Origin: Nocardia sp.
GTDB taxonomy: Bacteria > Actinomycetota > Actinomycetes > Mycobacteriales > Mycobacteriaceae
NCBI GenBank assembly: GCA_013361595.1
Contig: JABFXT010000378.1
Coordinates: 1 to 6,148, forward strand
Direction of reading: 5' to 3'
Length of the DNA stretch: 6,148 nucleotides
The notes under the pieces are model-generated. The model did no database searches, was not told the DNA's origin, and saw nothing but the letters and a program-made list of their open reading frames with translations. Below, piece after piece: positions 1-6,046 of the stretch. Made by a program: the position numbers and the translations under genes. Within the stretch, counting starts at the first letter, position 1; every line of letters starts with the position of its first letter.

Positions 1-2
1 AG

Positions 3-611
3 CAGGCCACCGACTACGAGGCCGCCGGATCGGTACACGAGATCGCCGCCCAGTCGATGGCGACCGAGGATCCCGCGGCAGCCAACACCGCCTCACCCCA
101 GATGCTCGGCGGCAACGCCCCGGCCGATACCAGCCGGTTCGGCGAAATGCTGGCCAACGGCGCCCAATTCGCCGAAGATCTCGCCCAGGCGGAGGAAGCC
201 AAGTTCCGCCCACTGTTCTCGAAATTCGCCAGTGGCACCTACACCTCGAGTTTCGGCGCCCGCTGGGGCGTCCAGCATCTCGGAATCGATGTGGCCGCGC
301 CCATCGGAACCCCGATCTACGCGGTGGCCGATGGTGAGGTCATCGATGCCGGGCCCGCCTCGGGCTTCGGCATGTGGGTCCGGCTGAAGCACGCCGACGG
401 CACCGTCACCGTGTACGGCCATGTCGACACCACCACCGTCTCGACGGGTGAGTACGTGTTCGCCGGCGATCAGATCGCCACCGTCGGCAACCGCGGGTTC
501 TCCACCGGCCCGCACTGCCACTTCGAGGTGTGGCTCAACGGCAGCGACAAGATCGATCCGGTACCGTGGCTCGCCACCCGCGGGATCGGTCTCACCGGCA
601 GCGGCGACTGA
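3..611 (+). CDS. M23 family metallopeptidase (LytM/peptidoglycan endopeptidase type), 5'-truncated by the window edge
   Basis: This is the C-terminal part of a zinc-dependent peptidoglycan hydrolase, acting outside the membrane on cell-wall cross-links. Counting from the ATG at 57, the M23 signature is complete. His74 and Asp78 (HLGID) are the first zinc ligands, a conserved His122 lies in YGHVD, and HCH at 153-155 supplies the second catalytic/zinc pair. The surrounding blocks FGARWG, GTPIYAVADGEV and GNRGFSTGPHCHFEVW are typical of the fold. The frame stays open without a stop from position 3 to the ATG at 57, so that ATG is probably internal and the real start, with any signal peptide or membrane anchor, lies left of the window. 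About 65 residues rich in Ala, Glu and Asn precede the catalytic domain and look like a linker. The gene ends at TGA 609-611, convergent with the membrane-protein gene. By recalled synteny it corresponds to Rv0950c of M. tuberculosis. The family is certain; the bond cleaved is not. Confidence 0.93.
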   Translation, partial: QATDYEAAGSVHEIAAQSMATEDPAAANTASPQMLGGNAPADTSRFGEMLANGAQFAEDLAQAEEAKFRPLFSKFASGTYTSSFGARWGVQHLGIDVAAPIGTPIYAVADGEVIDAGPASGFGMWVRLKHADGTVTVYGHVDTTTVSTGEYVFAGDQIATVGNRGFSTGPHCHFEVWLNGSDKIDPVPWLATRGIGLTGSGD

Positions 612-640
612 CCGGATCTCCACCACTCGTTCGATATACG

Positions 641-670
641 CGACCCTCGGCCGGAATCCGCCGAGGGTCG
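641..670. terminator. Bidirectional hairpin terminator between the M23 gene and the membrane-protein gene
   Basis: A perfect 11-bp inverted repeat: CGACCCTCGGC at 641-651 pairs with GCCGAGGGTCG at 660-670 around an 8-nt loop. It lies 29 bp past the peptidase stop and 2 bp past the minus-strand stop at 673-675, exactly where two convergent genes need termination. Only a short TTT follows on the plus strand and no T-run follows on the minus strand, as is common for actinobacterial hairpin terminators. The structure is seen directly; function in both directions is inferred. Confidence 0.8.
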
Positions 671-672
671 TT

Positions 673-1098
673 TCACGGTGCGGCCACGATCGCCAGTCCG
701 ACCAACGCGATCACCTTGGCTGATTCCAGCCCGATGTACCAGTAGTGCGCCCGGGACCGGGGCAGTTCCTCCCCCGCGAGTACGCGATCCGAGCGACGCG
801 ACAGCGGCGGCCGCACCGCGGCCAGCTGGACGACCAGGATCACCACCGCGACTGCCAGCCACCCCCATACCGCGCCGGCTGGTGTGAGAACGACGGCCGC
901 CACCGACAGCACAACCGCGAGTACCGCCTCCACGGTATTGAGCGCCCGGAACACCAACCGCCCGATACCCAGCCCGAGTTCGGTGGTGACCCCGGGCGCA
1001 CGGAATTTCAGCGGCGCTTCCAGGAACGAGATGGCCAGCACCATACCGAGCCAGAGCATCGGCAGGAACCACATCAGATGTTGCGCGACAGACTGCAC
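673..1098 (-). CDS. Small four-helix integral membrane protein of unknown function
   Basis: A 141-residue hydrophobic protein that I do not recognise by name. Four membrane segments can be read at about residues 7-27, 50-72, 76-95 and 119-139. A longer basic/acidic loop lies between helices 3 and 4 (PPLSRRSDRVLAGEELPRSRAHYW). The loop after helix 1 holds FLEAPLKFRAPGV, the most distinctive stretch and a plausible family signature. The architecture resembles the TMEM205/DUF4149 type of small four-helix protein, but this is a guess from topology. The start is GTG at 1096-1098, preceded by an AGG-containing Shine-Dalgarno-like stretch about 7 nt away. An ATG at codon 9 is an alternative, but it has no visible ribosome-binding site and would clip the first helix. 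The gene lies 38 bp downstream of the end of the full-length pcrA frame on the same strand, so cotranscription is likely. The reading frame is convincing; the function is unknown. Confidence 0.8.
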   Translation of the reverse strand: MQSVAQHLMWFLPMLWLGMVLAISFLEAPLKFRAPGVTTELGLGIGRLVFRALNTVEAVLAVVLSVAAVVLTPAGAVWGWLAVAVVILVVQLAAVRPPLSRRSDRVLAGEELPRSRAHYWYIGLESAKVIALVGLAIVAAP

Positions 1099-1136
1099 GA
1101 TCGGAACCTACCGCGCCGCCGGACCCCGCGGGTGCG

Positions 1137-1430
1137 CTAGAGCTTGGTCAGCGTCTGACTGAACTTCGGAATGAGCCGGATGGTGCCGCTGGATCCGAAA
1201 TCGATCGTCACGCTGGCCATATCGCCGATCCCGTCGGCGGCGACCACCCGGCCGAGACCGTACTTGTCGTCGCTGACCCGATCGCCCACCGCCAGCACCA
1301 GACCGACATTGTTCCGGGACACCCGGCGCTGGGCGGGGCGTCCCTCCCCGATACCGGGCCGGGGCTCCCGGGACTGTGGCCAGCCACCGGTCCAGTCCTC
1401 ACCTGCCGACTCGGTGCCGCGACGACGACC
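1137..1430 (-). pseudogene. pcrA: Detached C-terminal Tudor-like domain of PcrA/UvrD1, in frame after an amber codon
   Basis: Translating on from the TAG at 1431-1433, in the same frame as the helicase ORF, gives 97 further codons to a TAG at 1137-1139. The first ~40 residues are a polar linker rich in Gly, Arg and Glu. The last ~55 form the C-terminal domain typical of PcrA/UvrD1: VGDRVSDDKYGLGRV, then TIDFGSSGTIRL and a terminal TKL. M. tuberculosis UvrD1, as I recall it, ends with a very similar block (VGDRVTHDKYGLGRV, IDFGSSG, VTKL). In the family this Tudor-like fold contacts RNA polymerase. Here it should not be made as part of the helicase unless the stop is suppressed or is a sequencing error. 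A GTG at 1320-1322 could in principle start a 61-residue peptide carrying just this domain; a GGGGAGGGA tract lies 18 nt upstream, farther than usual. The absence of further stops or frameshifts suggests a recent or artefactual interruption. Confidence 0.85.
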
Positions 1431-3845
1431 CTACTGCGTGGGAGCAGAGGGACGTTTGGGTTCCAGCCGTTTCCAATCGATCAGATGATCGGGAACCTCC
1501 TGCAGAAACCGGGACTCCGGGTTGAAAACCGGTTGCCCCCACGCGGAGCGGACCACCGCCCGGGTGAGGTAGAGCCGGCGCCGGGCCCGAGTGATACCCA
1601 CATAGGCGAGCCGCCGCTCCTCGGCCAGTTCGGCGGGATCGCCGAGGGCACGTAGATGCGGGAACTGACCGTCTTCCCAACCGGTGACGAAAACCACCGG
1701 GAACTCCAGCCCCTTGGCGGTGTGCAGGGTCATCATGGTGACCATGCCCGAGCCCTCCTCGGGTATCTGGTCGGCATCGGCCACCAGCGATACCCGTTCC
1801 AGGAATGCGGCCAGTGAACCGGGCTCGGGCTCGCCCTCACCGGTTTCCGGGACCAGACCCTCCGCCGCCGCGGCTTCGAGCGCGTTACGGGCCTCGGAAC
1901 TGAATTCCCTGGCGACGCTCACCAGTTCGTTCAGATTGTCCAGCCGCGCACCGTCCTGCGGATCGTCGGAAGCCTCCAGCTCCGCCCGGTAACCCGTGCG
2001 GTCCAGCACCGCCTCGACCACCGCACCCACATCCGGGAAGTCGACCTCGTCCATTTCGCCCGCGGCCCGGATCTGTTCGAGCAGGGCGACGAAACCCGCT
2101 ATGGCGTTACGTGCCCGGGTGTTCAGCAGGGCGACTTCACCGGCGGCGGCATCGCGCAGCGCCTCGGCGAAACCGATCCCGCGCTGTTCGGCGTGCACGG
2201 CGACACAGGCCTCGGCACGGTCCCCGATACCGCGGCGCGGGGTGTTGAGGATCCGGCGCAGGGAGACCGCATCGTCGGGATTCTCCAGCACGCGCAGGTA
2301 GGCGACGATATCGCGGACCTCTTTGCGCTCGTAGAACCGGACTCCGCCGACCACCTTGTAGGGCAGGCCCATCCGGATGAAGATCTCCTCCAGCGCCCGG
2401 GAGTTGTTGTTGGTGCGGTAGAACACCGCGATATCGGAGTAGGCGATCTGCTCCTCGTCCACCAGCCGATCGATCTCGCGGGCGACGAAAGCCGCCTCGT
2501 CGTGTTCGTTGTCGGCGACATAACCGGTGATGAGTTCGCCCTCACCGGCATCGGTCCACAACCGCTTGTCGCGCCGGTTGCTGTTGCGCGCGATCACCGA
2601 GTTGGCCGCGGACAGGATGTTCTGGGTGGACCGGTAGTTCTGTTCCAGCAGAATCGTCTCGGCATCGGGGAAATCGCGCTCGAATTCCTCGATATTGCGA
2701 ATGGTGGCGCCGCGGAAGGCGTAGATGGACTGATCGGCGTCACCGACCACGCAGAGCTCGCTGGGCGGCACGGCGTGCGGATCCGGTTCCGGATCGTCCG
2801 CGGCGGCCGCCGCACCGGCGTCGGTCTCGGCCGCTTCACCGGTCGAGTCAGGGCTCGCGGTGTGGTGCCCGACGAGTTCGCGCACCAGCACGTACTGCGC
2901 GTGGTTGGTGTCCTGGTACTCGTCGACCAGGACATGCCGGAACCGGCGGCGGTAGTACTCGGCGACCTCGGGATGCCGCTGCAACAGCGCGACCGTCTCA
3001 CCGATGAGATCGTCGAAGTCCAGTGCGTTGGCCGTGCGCAGCCGCCGCTGGTATTCGGTGTAGACACGGGCGACGACGCGCGGTAGTTCGGCTTCCTCGA
3101 AACCGGCGTCGCTGCTCGCCTGTTCGGGACCGACGAGTTCGTTCTTCAGGTTGGAGATGGCGGTCGCGAGCAGTCGCGGCGTGTACTTCTTGGTGTCCAG
3201 TTCCAGATCCCGGCCGATCATGGTGAGCAGCCGCCGGGAATCGTCGGCGTCGTAGATGGAGAAATTCGAGTTCAGGCCGGCCAGCAGCGCCGATTGGGTA
3301 CGCAGGATGCGCACACAACTGGAATGGAAGGTCGACACCCACATACTCGCGGCCCGGGGACCGACCAGCTCGATGACCCGTTCCCGCATCTCGGCGGCGG
3401 CCTTGTTGGTGAAGGTGATCGCCAGGATCTGGCCGGGTGTGGCACCGCGAGCGGCCAGCAGATACGCGATCCGGCGGGTCAGTACCGCGGTCTTGCCCGA
3501 CCCCGCCCCCGCCACGATCAGTAGCGGCGGTCCGGTGTGCAGGACCGCGGCACGCTGCTGCGGATTGAGGCCCTCGAGCAGTTGCTCCGCCTCCTCGGCC
3601 CGGCGCTGCGCGGTATCGGTACGCCGCTGCGTCTGTTCGGCCTGTACCCGCCGCTGCAACGCGGCCAGCCCGCTCGACGCGCCACCGGACTCACGACCGC
3701 CGGGATCCGCCGCGCCACGATTACCGGAAAGTTCCAGGCCCGGCAGGGTCACGGCCTCGGCCGCGCCGGGCTCCGGTGAGCCGGCGCCGGTGGTGGCCCG
3801 CGAATTGTGCGAATCCGAACGAAGTGCTGCCCCGGTGGTGTCCAT
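1431..3845 (-). CDS. pcrA: ATP-dependent DNA helicase PcrA/UvrD1 (superfamily 1A), helicase core, C-terminus cut off by an in-frame stop
   Basis: An 804-residue 3'-to-5' DNA translocase/helicase of nucleotide excision repair, replication-fork maintenance and transcription-coupled repair. All motifs are present in order: Q motif LNPQQ (93-97), Walker A GAGSGKT (113-119), Ia ITFTNKAA (143-150), Walker B VDEYQD (307-312), III VVGDADQSIYAFRGA (366-380), IV EQNYRST (401-407), V TLHTAKGLEFP (706-716), VI EERRLAYVGITRAR (742-755). Cys547 in GDRAEAC matches the 2B-domain cysteine that, from memory, mediates redox-dependent dimerisation of M. tuberculosis UvrD1. Two features are unlike that protein: an N-terminal extension (about 87 residues before LLEGLNPQQ, against about 20, Gly/Ala/Ser-rich then an Arg/Gln/Glu coiled-coil-like stretch at 60-90), and an Ala/Asp/Glu-rich insert at about 328-359. 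The ATG at 3845 has only a weak upstream GGCGG-like sequence, so the start is moderately sure. The frame ends at TAG 1431-1433 in the linker before the Tudor-like domain; full length would be about 902 residues. Transcribed away from chorismate mutase and towards the membrane-protein gene. Confidence 0.95.
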   Translation of the reverse strand: MDTTGAALRSDSHNSRATTGAGSPEPGAAEAVTLPGLELSGNRGAADPGGRESGGASSGLAALQRRVQAEQTQRRTDTAQRRAEEAEQLLEGLNPQQRAAVLHTGPPLLIVAGAGSGKTAVLTRRIAYLLAARGATPGQILAITFTNKAAAEMRERVIELVGPRAASMWVSTFHSSCVRILRTQSALLAGLNSNFSIYDADDSRRLLTMIGRDLELDTKKYTPRLLATAISNLKNELVGPEQASSDAGFEEAELPRVVARVYTEYQRRLRTANALDFDDLIGETVALLQRHPEVAEYYRRRFRHVLVDEYQDTNHAQYVLVRELVGHHTASPDSTGEAAETDAGAAAAADDPEPDPHAVPPSELCVVGDADQSIYAFRGATIRNIEEFERDFPDAETILLEQNYRSTQNILSAANSVIARNSNRRDKRLWTDAGEGELITGYVADNEHDEAAFVAREIDRLVDEEQIAYSDIAVFYRTNNNSRALEEIFIRMGLPYKVVGGVRFYERKEVRDIVAYLRVLENPDDAVSLRRILNTPRRGIGDRAEACVAVHAEQRGIGFAEALRDAAAGEVALLNTRARNAIAGFVALLEQIRAAGEMDEVDFPDVGAVVEAVLDRTGYRAELEASDDPQDGARLDNLNELVSVAREFSSEARNALEAAAAEGLVPETGEGEPEPGSLAAFLERVSLVADADQIPEEGSGMVTMMTLHTAKGLEFPVVFVTGWEDGQFPHLRALGDPAELAEERRLAYVGITRARRRLYLTRAVVRSAWGQPVFNPESRFLQEVPDHLIDWKRLEPKRPSAPTQ

Positions 3846-3968
3846 CGTCTGTTCACGCTACCGCCGCGACCCGACACGATCGAACACTCGGCCGAATTCG
3901 GTCCCGCGCGTGCGCCGCGTAACACCGATATCCCCAGCAGTGAGCGTTTTGCATACCTCGGTTACCGT

Positions 3969-3992
3969 GGCAAACTGGCAATATGGTTTGCC
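3969..3992. promoter_or_regulatory. Inverted repeat, possible operator, in the divergent region
   Basis: GGCAAAC at 3969-3975 is the exact reverse complement of GTTTGCC at 3986-3992, giving a 7-bp dyad with a 10-bp spacer and half-sites 17 bp apart. TGGCAA also occurs as a direct repeat (3968-3973 and 3976-3981). The dyad sits just downstream of a possible -10 element (TACCGT, 3963-3968), where a repressor dimer could bind. The repeat is seen directly; regulator binding is speculation. Confidence 0.35.
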
Positions 3993-4051
3993 CTTCAGCG
4001 AAACATCCGCGCCGGTTGTGTGGACAGCGGGGCCGCAGACCGGGCACCTGA
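3983..4051 (+). CDS. Possible short leader ORF upstream of chorismate mutase
   Basis: An ATG at 3983 opens a 22-codon frame ending at TGA 4049-4051. The peptide begins MVCPSAKHPRRLC and is strongly basic, with two Cys (positions 3 and 13) and a His (position 8). It has no Shine-Dalgarno sequence and no run of Phe, Tyr or Trp codons of the kind found in classical aromatic-pathway attenuators. Its stop codon lies beside a small GC hairpin, and a terminator-like hairpin follows 40 nt later, which is the arrangement of a leader peptide. A frame this short can easily occur by chance in GC-rich DNA. I list it only because of its position. Confidence 0.2.
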   Translation: MVCPSAKHPRRLCGQRGRRPGT

Positions 4052-4091
4052 GGCCCCATCGGGGCAGGTTGAGGGGGAACGGCACTACCAG

Positions 4092-4109
4092 GACCCGCCG
4101 GGTCTTTTT
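4092..4109 (+). terminator. Intrinsic-terminator-like hairpin in the chorismate mutase 5' leader (possible attenuator)
   Basis: GACCC at 4092-4096 and GGGTC at 4100-4104 form a 5-bp stem around a GCC loop, followed immediately by TTTTT at 4105-4109. A G-U and an A-U pair can extend the stem at its base. The T-run lies only on the plus-strand side, so the signal is oriented towards chorismate mutase, 76 bp before its start codon. The upstream gene, pcrA, is divergent, so the only evident transcript it could end is the leader RNA itself. This suggests attenuation or a short terminated RNA. The stem is short, so strength is uncertain. Confidence 0.45.
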
Positions 4110-4172
4110 CACGGTGGAAGAGCTCTGGACCGGTAACACGAAGCGCCGCGGCGCCGATCCAGGTTCTGACAC

Positions 4173-4178
4173 GAGGAG
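4173..4178 (+). promoter_or_regulatory. Ribosome binding site of chorismate mutase
   Basis: GAGGAG lies 7 nt upstream of the ATG at 4186. An in-frame TGA at 4180-4182, one codon before the ATG, rules out any upstream in-frame start, so this site fixes the start codon. Confidence 0.85.
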
Positions 4179-4185
4179 ATGAGAA

Positions 4186-4497
4186 ATGAGCAACCCCGCT
4201 ACGGCGACCGGGTCGGGTTCGACAACCGACACGGACTCGGAGCTCCCTCGGACCGAAGCCGAGATCGAGAAACTCCGTAAGGAGATCGACCGGCTGGATG
4301 CGGAGATCCTCACGGCGATCAAGCGCCGGACGGAGATCTCGCGGGTGATCGGACGCACCCGAATGGCCTCCGGGGGCACCCGGCTGGTACACAGCCGGGA
4401 AATGAAAGTGCTGGAACGTTTCAGCGAACTGGGTCAGGAAGGTCACACTCTGGCAATGCTGTTACTGCGACTCGGTCGCGGAAGGCTCGGCCGCTAG
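4186..4497 (+). CDS. Chorismate mutase, AroQ class (actinobacterial AroQ-delta type)
   Basis: A 103-residue cytoplasmic enzyme converting chorismate to prephenate, the branch point to phenylalanine and tyrosine. After a disordered, Thr/Ser-rich N-terminus of about 22 residues comes the all-helical chorismate mutase fold. Active-site positions can be matched by spacing to E. coli chorismate mutase: Arg31 (LRKEIDRLD, contributed to the partner subunit's site), Arg48, Arg59 (where E. coli has Lys39), Arg71 and Glu72 (HSRE). The block RMASGGTRLVHSREMKV and the end LLLRLGRGRLGR are almost the same as in M. tuberculosis Rv0948c as I recall it. In that system the mutase alone is weak and is activated by complex formation with DAHP synthase, with the C-terminal LGRGRLG tail involved in the response. 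The same arrangement is likely here, although the DAHP synthase is not in this window. The preceding leader carries a terminator-like hairpin. Confidence 0.95.
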   Translation: MSNPATATGSGSTTDTDSELPRTEAEIEKLRKEIDRLDAEILTAIKRRTEISRVIGRTRMASGGTRLVHSREMKVLERFSELGQEGHTLAMLLLRLGRGRLGR

Positions 4498-4540
4498 ACC
4501 CCTAAACCGACGCGACGGCCCGCAGACCGCCGCAACCTCG

Positions 4541-4577
4541 CGAACCGCCCCGGGTGACTATGCCCCAGGGCGGTTCG
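4541..4577. terminator. Bidirectional hairpin terminator between chorismate mutase and aldehyde dehydrogenase
   Basis: CGAACCGCCC at 4541-4550 pairs perfectly with GGGCGGTTCG at 4568-4577 across a 17-nt loop, within which GGG (4552-4554) and CCC (4564-4566) can extend pairing. It sits 43 bp past the chorismate mutase stop and 9 bp past the minus-strand aldehyde dehydrogenase stop, so it probably ends both convergent transcripts. There is no T-tract on either side. Confidence 0.75.
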
Positions 4578-4586
4578 TACTGTCGG

Positions 4587-6044
4587 TCACGTCATAGCGA
4601 TGTATTTGGTCGACAGATACTCCTCGATACCCTCGGTACCGCCCTCCCGGCCGAAACCGGACGCCTTCACCCCGCCGAACGGCGCCGCCGGATCCGAGAT
4701 CACCCCCCGGTTCACCCCGACCATCCCGCTCTCCAGTCCCTCGGCCACCCGCAGGGCGCGGTCCAGATCCCGGGTGTAGATATAGCTCACCAGACCGAAC
4801 TCGGTGTCATTGGCGGCGGCCAAGCCCTCCTCGTCGGTGTCGAAGGCCACGATCGGCGCCACCGGCCCGAAGACCTCCTCGCGCAGAATCCGCGCCCGCG
4901 CGGGAATATCGGTCAGCACGGTCGCCGGATAGAACCAGCCCGGGCCACCCGGAGCCTTTCCGCCGACCCGGACCGACGCGCCCGCGGTCACCGCGTCCTC
5001 GACCAGCTCGGACACGGTGTTCAACTGCTGCTCGTCGACGAGCGGTCCGAGCGTGGTGTCCGGGTCGGTCCCGGGCCCCAGCTTCACCTGGGCGTTGATC
5101 GCCGCCACGAACTTCTCGGTGAACTCCTCGACCACCCCGCGCTGCACATGGAACCGGTTGGCCGCCGTGCACGCCTCGCCGCCGTTGCGCAGCTTCGCCA
5201 GCATGGCGCCCTCGACCGCCGCATCGATATCGGCGTCGTCGAACACCACGAACGGCGCGTTCCCGCCGAGTTCCATCGAGGTACGCAACAGCCCCGACGC
5301 CGATTTCTCCACCAGGGTCCGGCCCACCTCGGTGGTGCCGGTGAAGGTGAGCTTGCGCAGCCGGGGATCGTCGAGCAGCGGCTGGGTGAGCGCACCGGAC
5401 CGGCGCGAGGTGATCACCGACAACACGCCGTCGGGCAGCCCGGCCTCGGCACACAACTTCGCCAGCAGCAGCATGGTGAGCGGCGTCGCCGAGGCGGGCT
5501 TGACGATCATGGTGCAGCCCGCCGCCAGCGCGGGACCGATCTTGCGGGTGCCCATGGCCAGCGGAAAGTTCCACGGGGTGATCGCCAGGCAGGGGCCGAC
5601 CGGCTGTTTGTGCACCAGAATCCGCCCGGTCCCCGAGGGGGCGTGCAGATAGCGGCCGTGGATCCGCGCGGCCTCCTCGCTGAACCAGCGGAAGAACTCC
5701 GCGCCGTACCGCACCTCGTTACGGCTCTCCGGTAGCGCCTTACCCATCTCCAGCGTCATCAGCAGCGCGAATTCCTCCGCCCGCGCGGTGATGCGCTCGA
5801 ACACCGCACGCAGGATCTCCCCGCGCTCACGAGCCGGCGTCGCCGCCCAGCCCGCCTGGGCCGCCGACGCGGCATCCAGGGCCCGTACCGCGTCTTCCGG
5901 CGCCCCGTCCGCCACCTCCGCGAGAACCGCACCGGTCGCCGGGTTGTGCACCGCGAAGGTGCCACCACCCGTGGCGTCGACGGGCCCGCCGATCCACAGT
6001 TGCTTCGGTACAGAGGCGAGTACTTCGGTTTCGGAAGCCATCAT
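4587..6044 (-). CDS. gabD: Aldehyde dehydrogenase family protein, probably succinate-semialdehyde dehydrogenase
   Basis: A 485-residue cytoplasmic NAD(P)-dependent dehydrogenase, full length for the family. It probably oxidises succinate semialdehyde to succinate, feeding GABA or 2-oxoglutarate-derived carbon into the TCA cycle. Key residues are visible: Asn159 (TPWNFP), cofactor-binding Lys182 (VKPAS), the Rossmann loop FTGTTEVGR (234-242), general base Glu258 (MELGG), nucleophile Cys292 (GEACTAANRF) and Glu390/Phe392 (EEVFGP). The C-terminus, PFGGVKASGFGREGG followed by GIEEYLSTKYI, favours the succinate-semialdehyde group over other aldehyde dehydrogenases. The second loop cysteine two residues after the nucleophile, used as a redox switch in human SSADH, is Ala here. 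Ser185 may allow NADP use, but cofactor choice cannot be settled by eye. Start: ATG at 6042-6044 is followed directly by another ATG; TAGG about 7 nt upstream is a weak ribosome-binding site lying inside a palindrome. No GABA transaminase is adjacent. Family certain, substrate likely. Confidence 0.9.
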   Translation of the reverse strand: MMASETEVLASVPKQLWIGGPVDATGGGTFAVHNPATGAVLAEVADGAPEDAVRALDAASAAQAGWAATPARERGEILRAVFERITARAEEFALLMTLEMGKALPESRNEVRYGAEFFRWFSEEAARIHGRYLHAPSGTGRILVHKQPVGPCLAITPWNFPLAMGTRKIGPALAAGCTMIVKPASATPLTMLLLAKLCAEAGLPDGVLSVITSRRSGALTQPLLDDPRLRKLTFTGTTEVGRTLVEKSASGLLRTSMELGGNAPFVVFDDADIDAAVEGAMLAKLRNGGEACTAANRFHVQRGVVEEFTEKFVAAINAQVKLGPGTDPDTTLGPLVDEQQLNTVSELVEDAVTAGASVRVGGKAPGGPGWFYPATVLTDIPARARILREEVFGPVAPIVAFDTDEEGLAAANDTEFGLVSYIYTRDLDRALRVAEGLESGMVGVNRGVISDPAAPFGGVKASGFGREGGTEGIEEYLSTKYIAMT

Positions 6045-6046
6045 GT

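Larger units (their letters stand above)
3846..4185. promoter_or_regulatory. Divergent intergenic region between pcrA and chorismate mutase
   Basis: These 340 bp separate two divergently transcribed genes and must hold at least one promoter for each. On the plus strand, TACCGT at 3963-3968 fits the loose actinobacterial -10 consensus TANNNT, with only a weak -35 candidate (GTGAGC, 3940-3945). I cannot pick a convincing promoter for pcrA. The region also holds CGGTTACCG (3959-3967, a short palindrome), repeated TGGCAA words, a short possible leader ORF, a small GC hairpin (GCCCC at 4053-4057 with GGGGC at 4061-4065) and a terminator-like hairpin, the main ones described separately. Longer ORFs crossing the region run antisense to or out of frame with neighbouring genes and show no recognisable domain. 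Promoter presence is inferred from gene orientation; the exact sites are unproven. Confidence 0.55.

Noticed and set aside
57..611. ATG at 57 as the true start of the M23 peptidase
   Set aside because: The frame is open to the left edge with sensible coding sequence (Q-A-T-D-Y-E-A-A), and the family normally carries a longer N-terminus with an export signal.
1137..1430. A frameshift as the explanation for the detached Tudor-like domain
   Set aside because: The two parts are in the same frame: 3845 minus 1322 is divisible by 3, and translation runs straight through TAG 1431-1433. The lesion is a nonsense codon, not an indel.
2193..3086. 297-codon plus-strand ORF opposite pcrA
   Set aside because: Antisense frame of the conserved helicase core; no independent coding signal.
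3256..4182. 308-codon plus-strand ORF ending just before chorismate mutase
   Set aside because: Mostly antisense to the pcrA N-terminus, Arg/Ser-rich as expected of shadow frames in GC-rich DNA. Its stop at 4180-4182 is useful only for fixing the chorismate mutase start.
3853..4446. Long minus-strand ORFs across the intergenic region and antisense to chorismate mutase, one with CPVC
   Set aside because: They run antisense to a well-supported gene, use an unnatural mix of residues and show no recognisable domain; the CxxC is isolated.
4554..5735. 393-codon plus-strand ORF opposite the aldehyde dehydrogenase
   Set aside because: Composition rich in Arg, Gly, Gln and His with no domain; it is the antisense frame of a full-length, motif-complete dehydrogenase.
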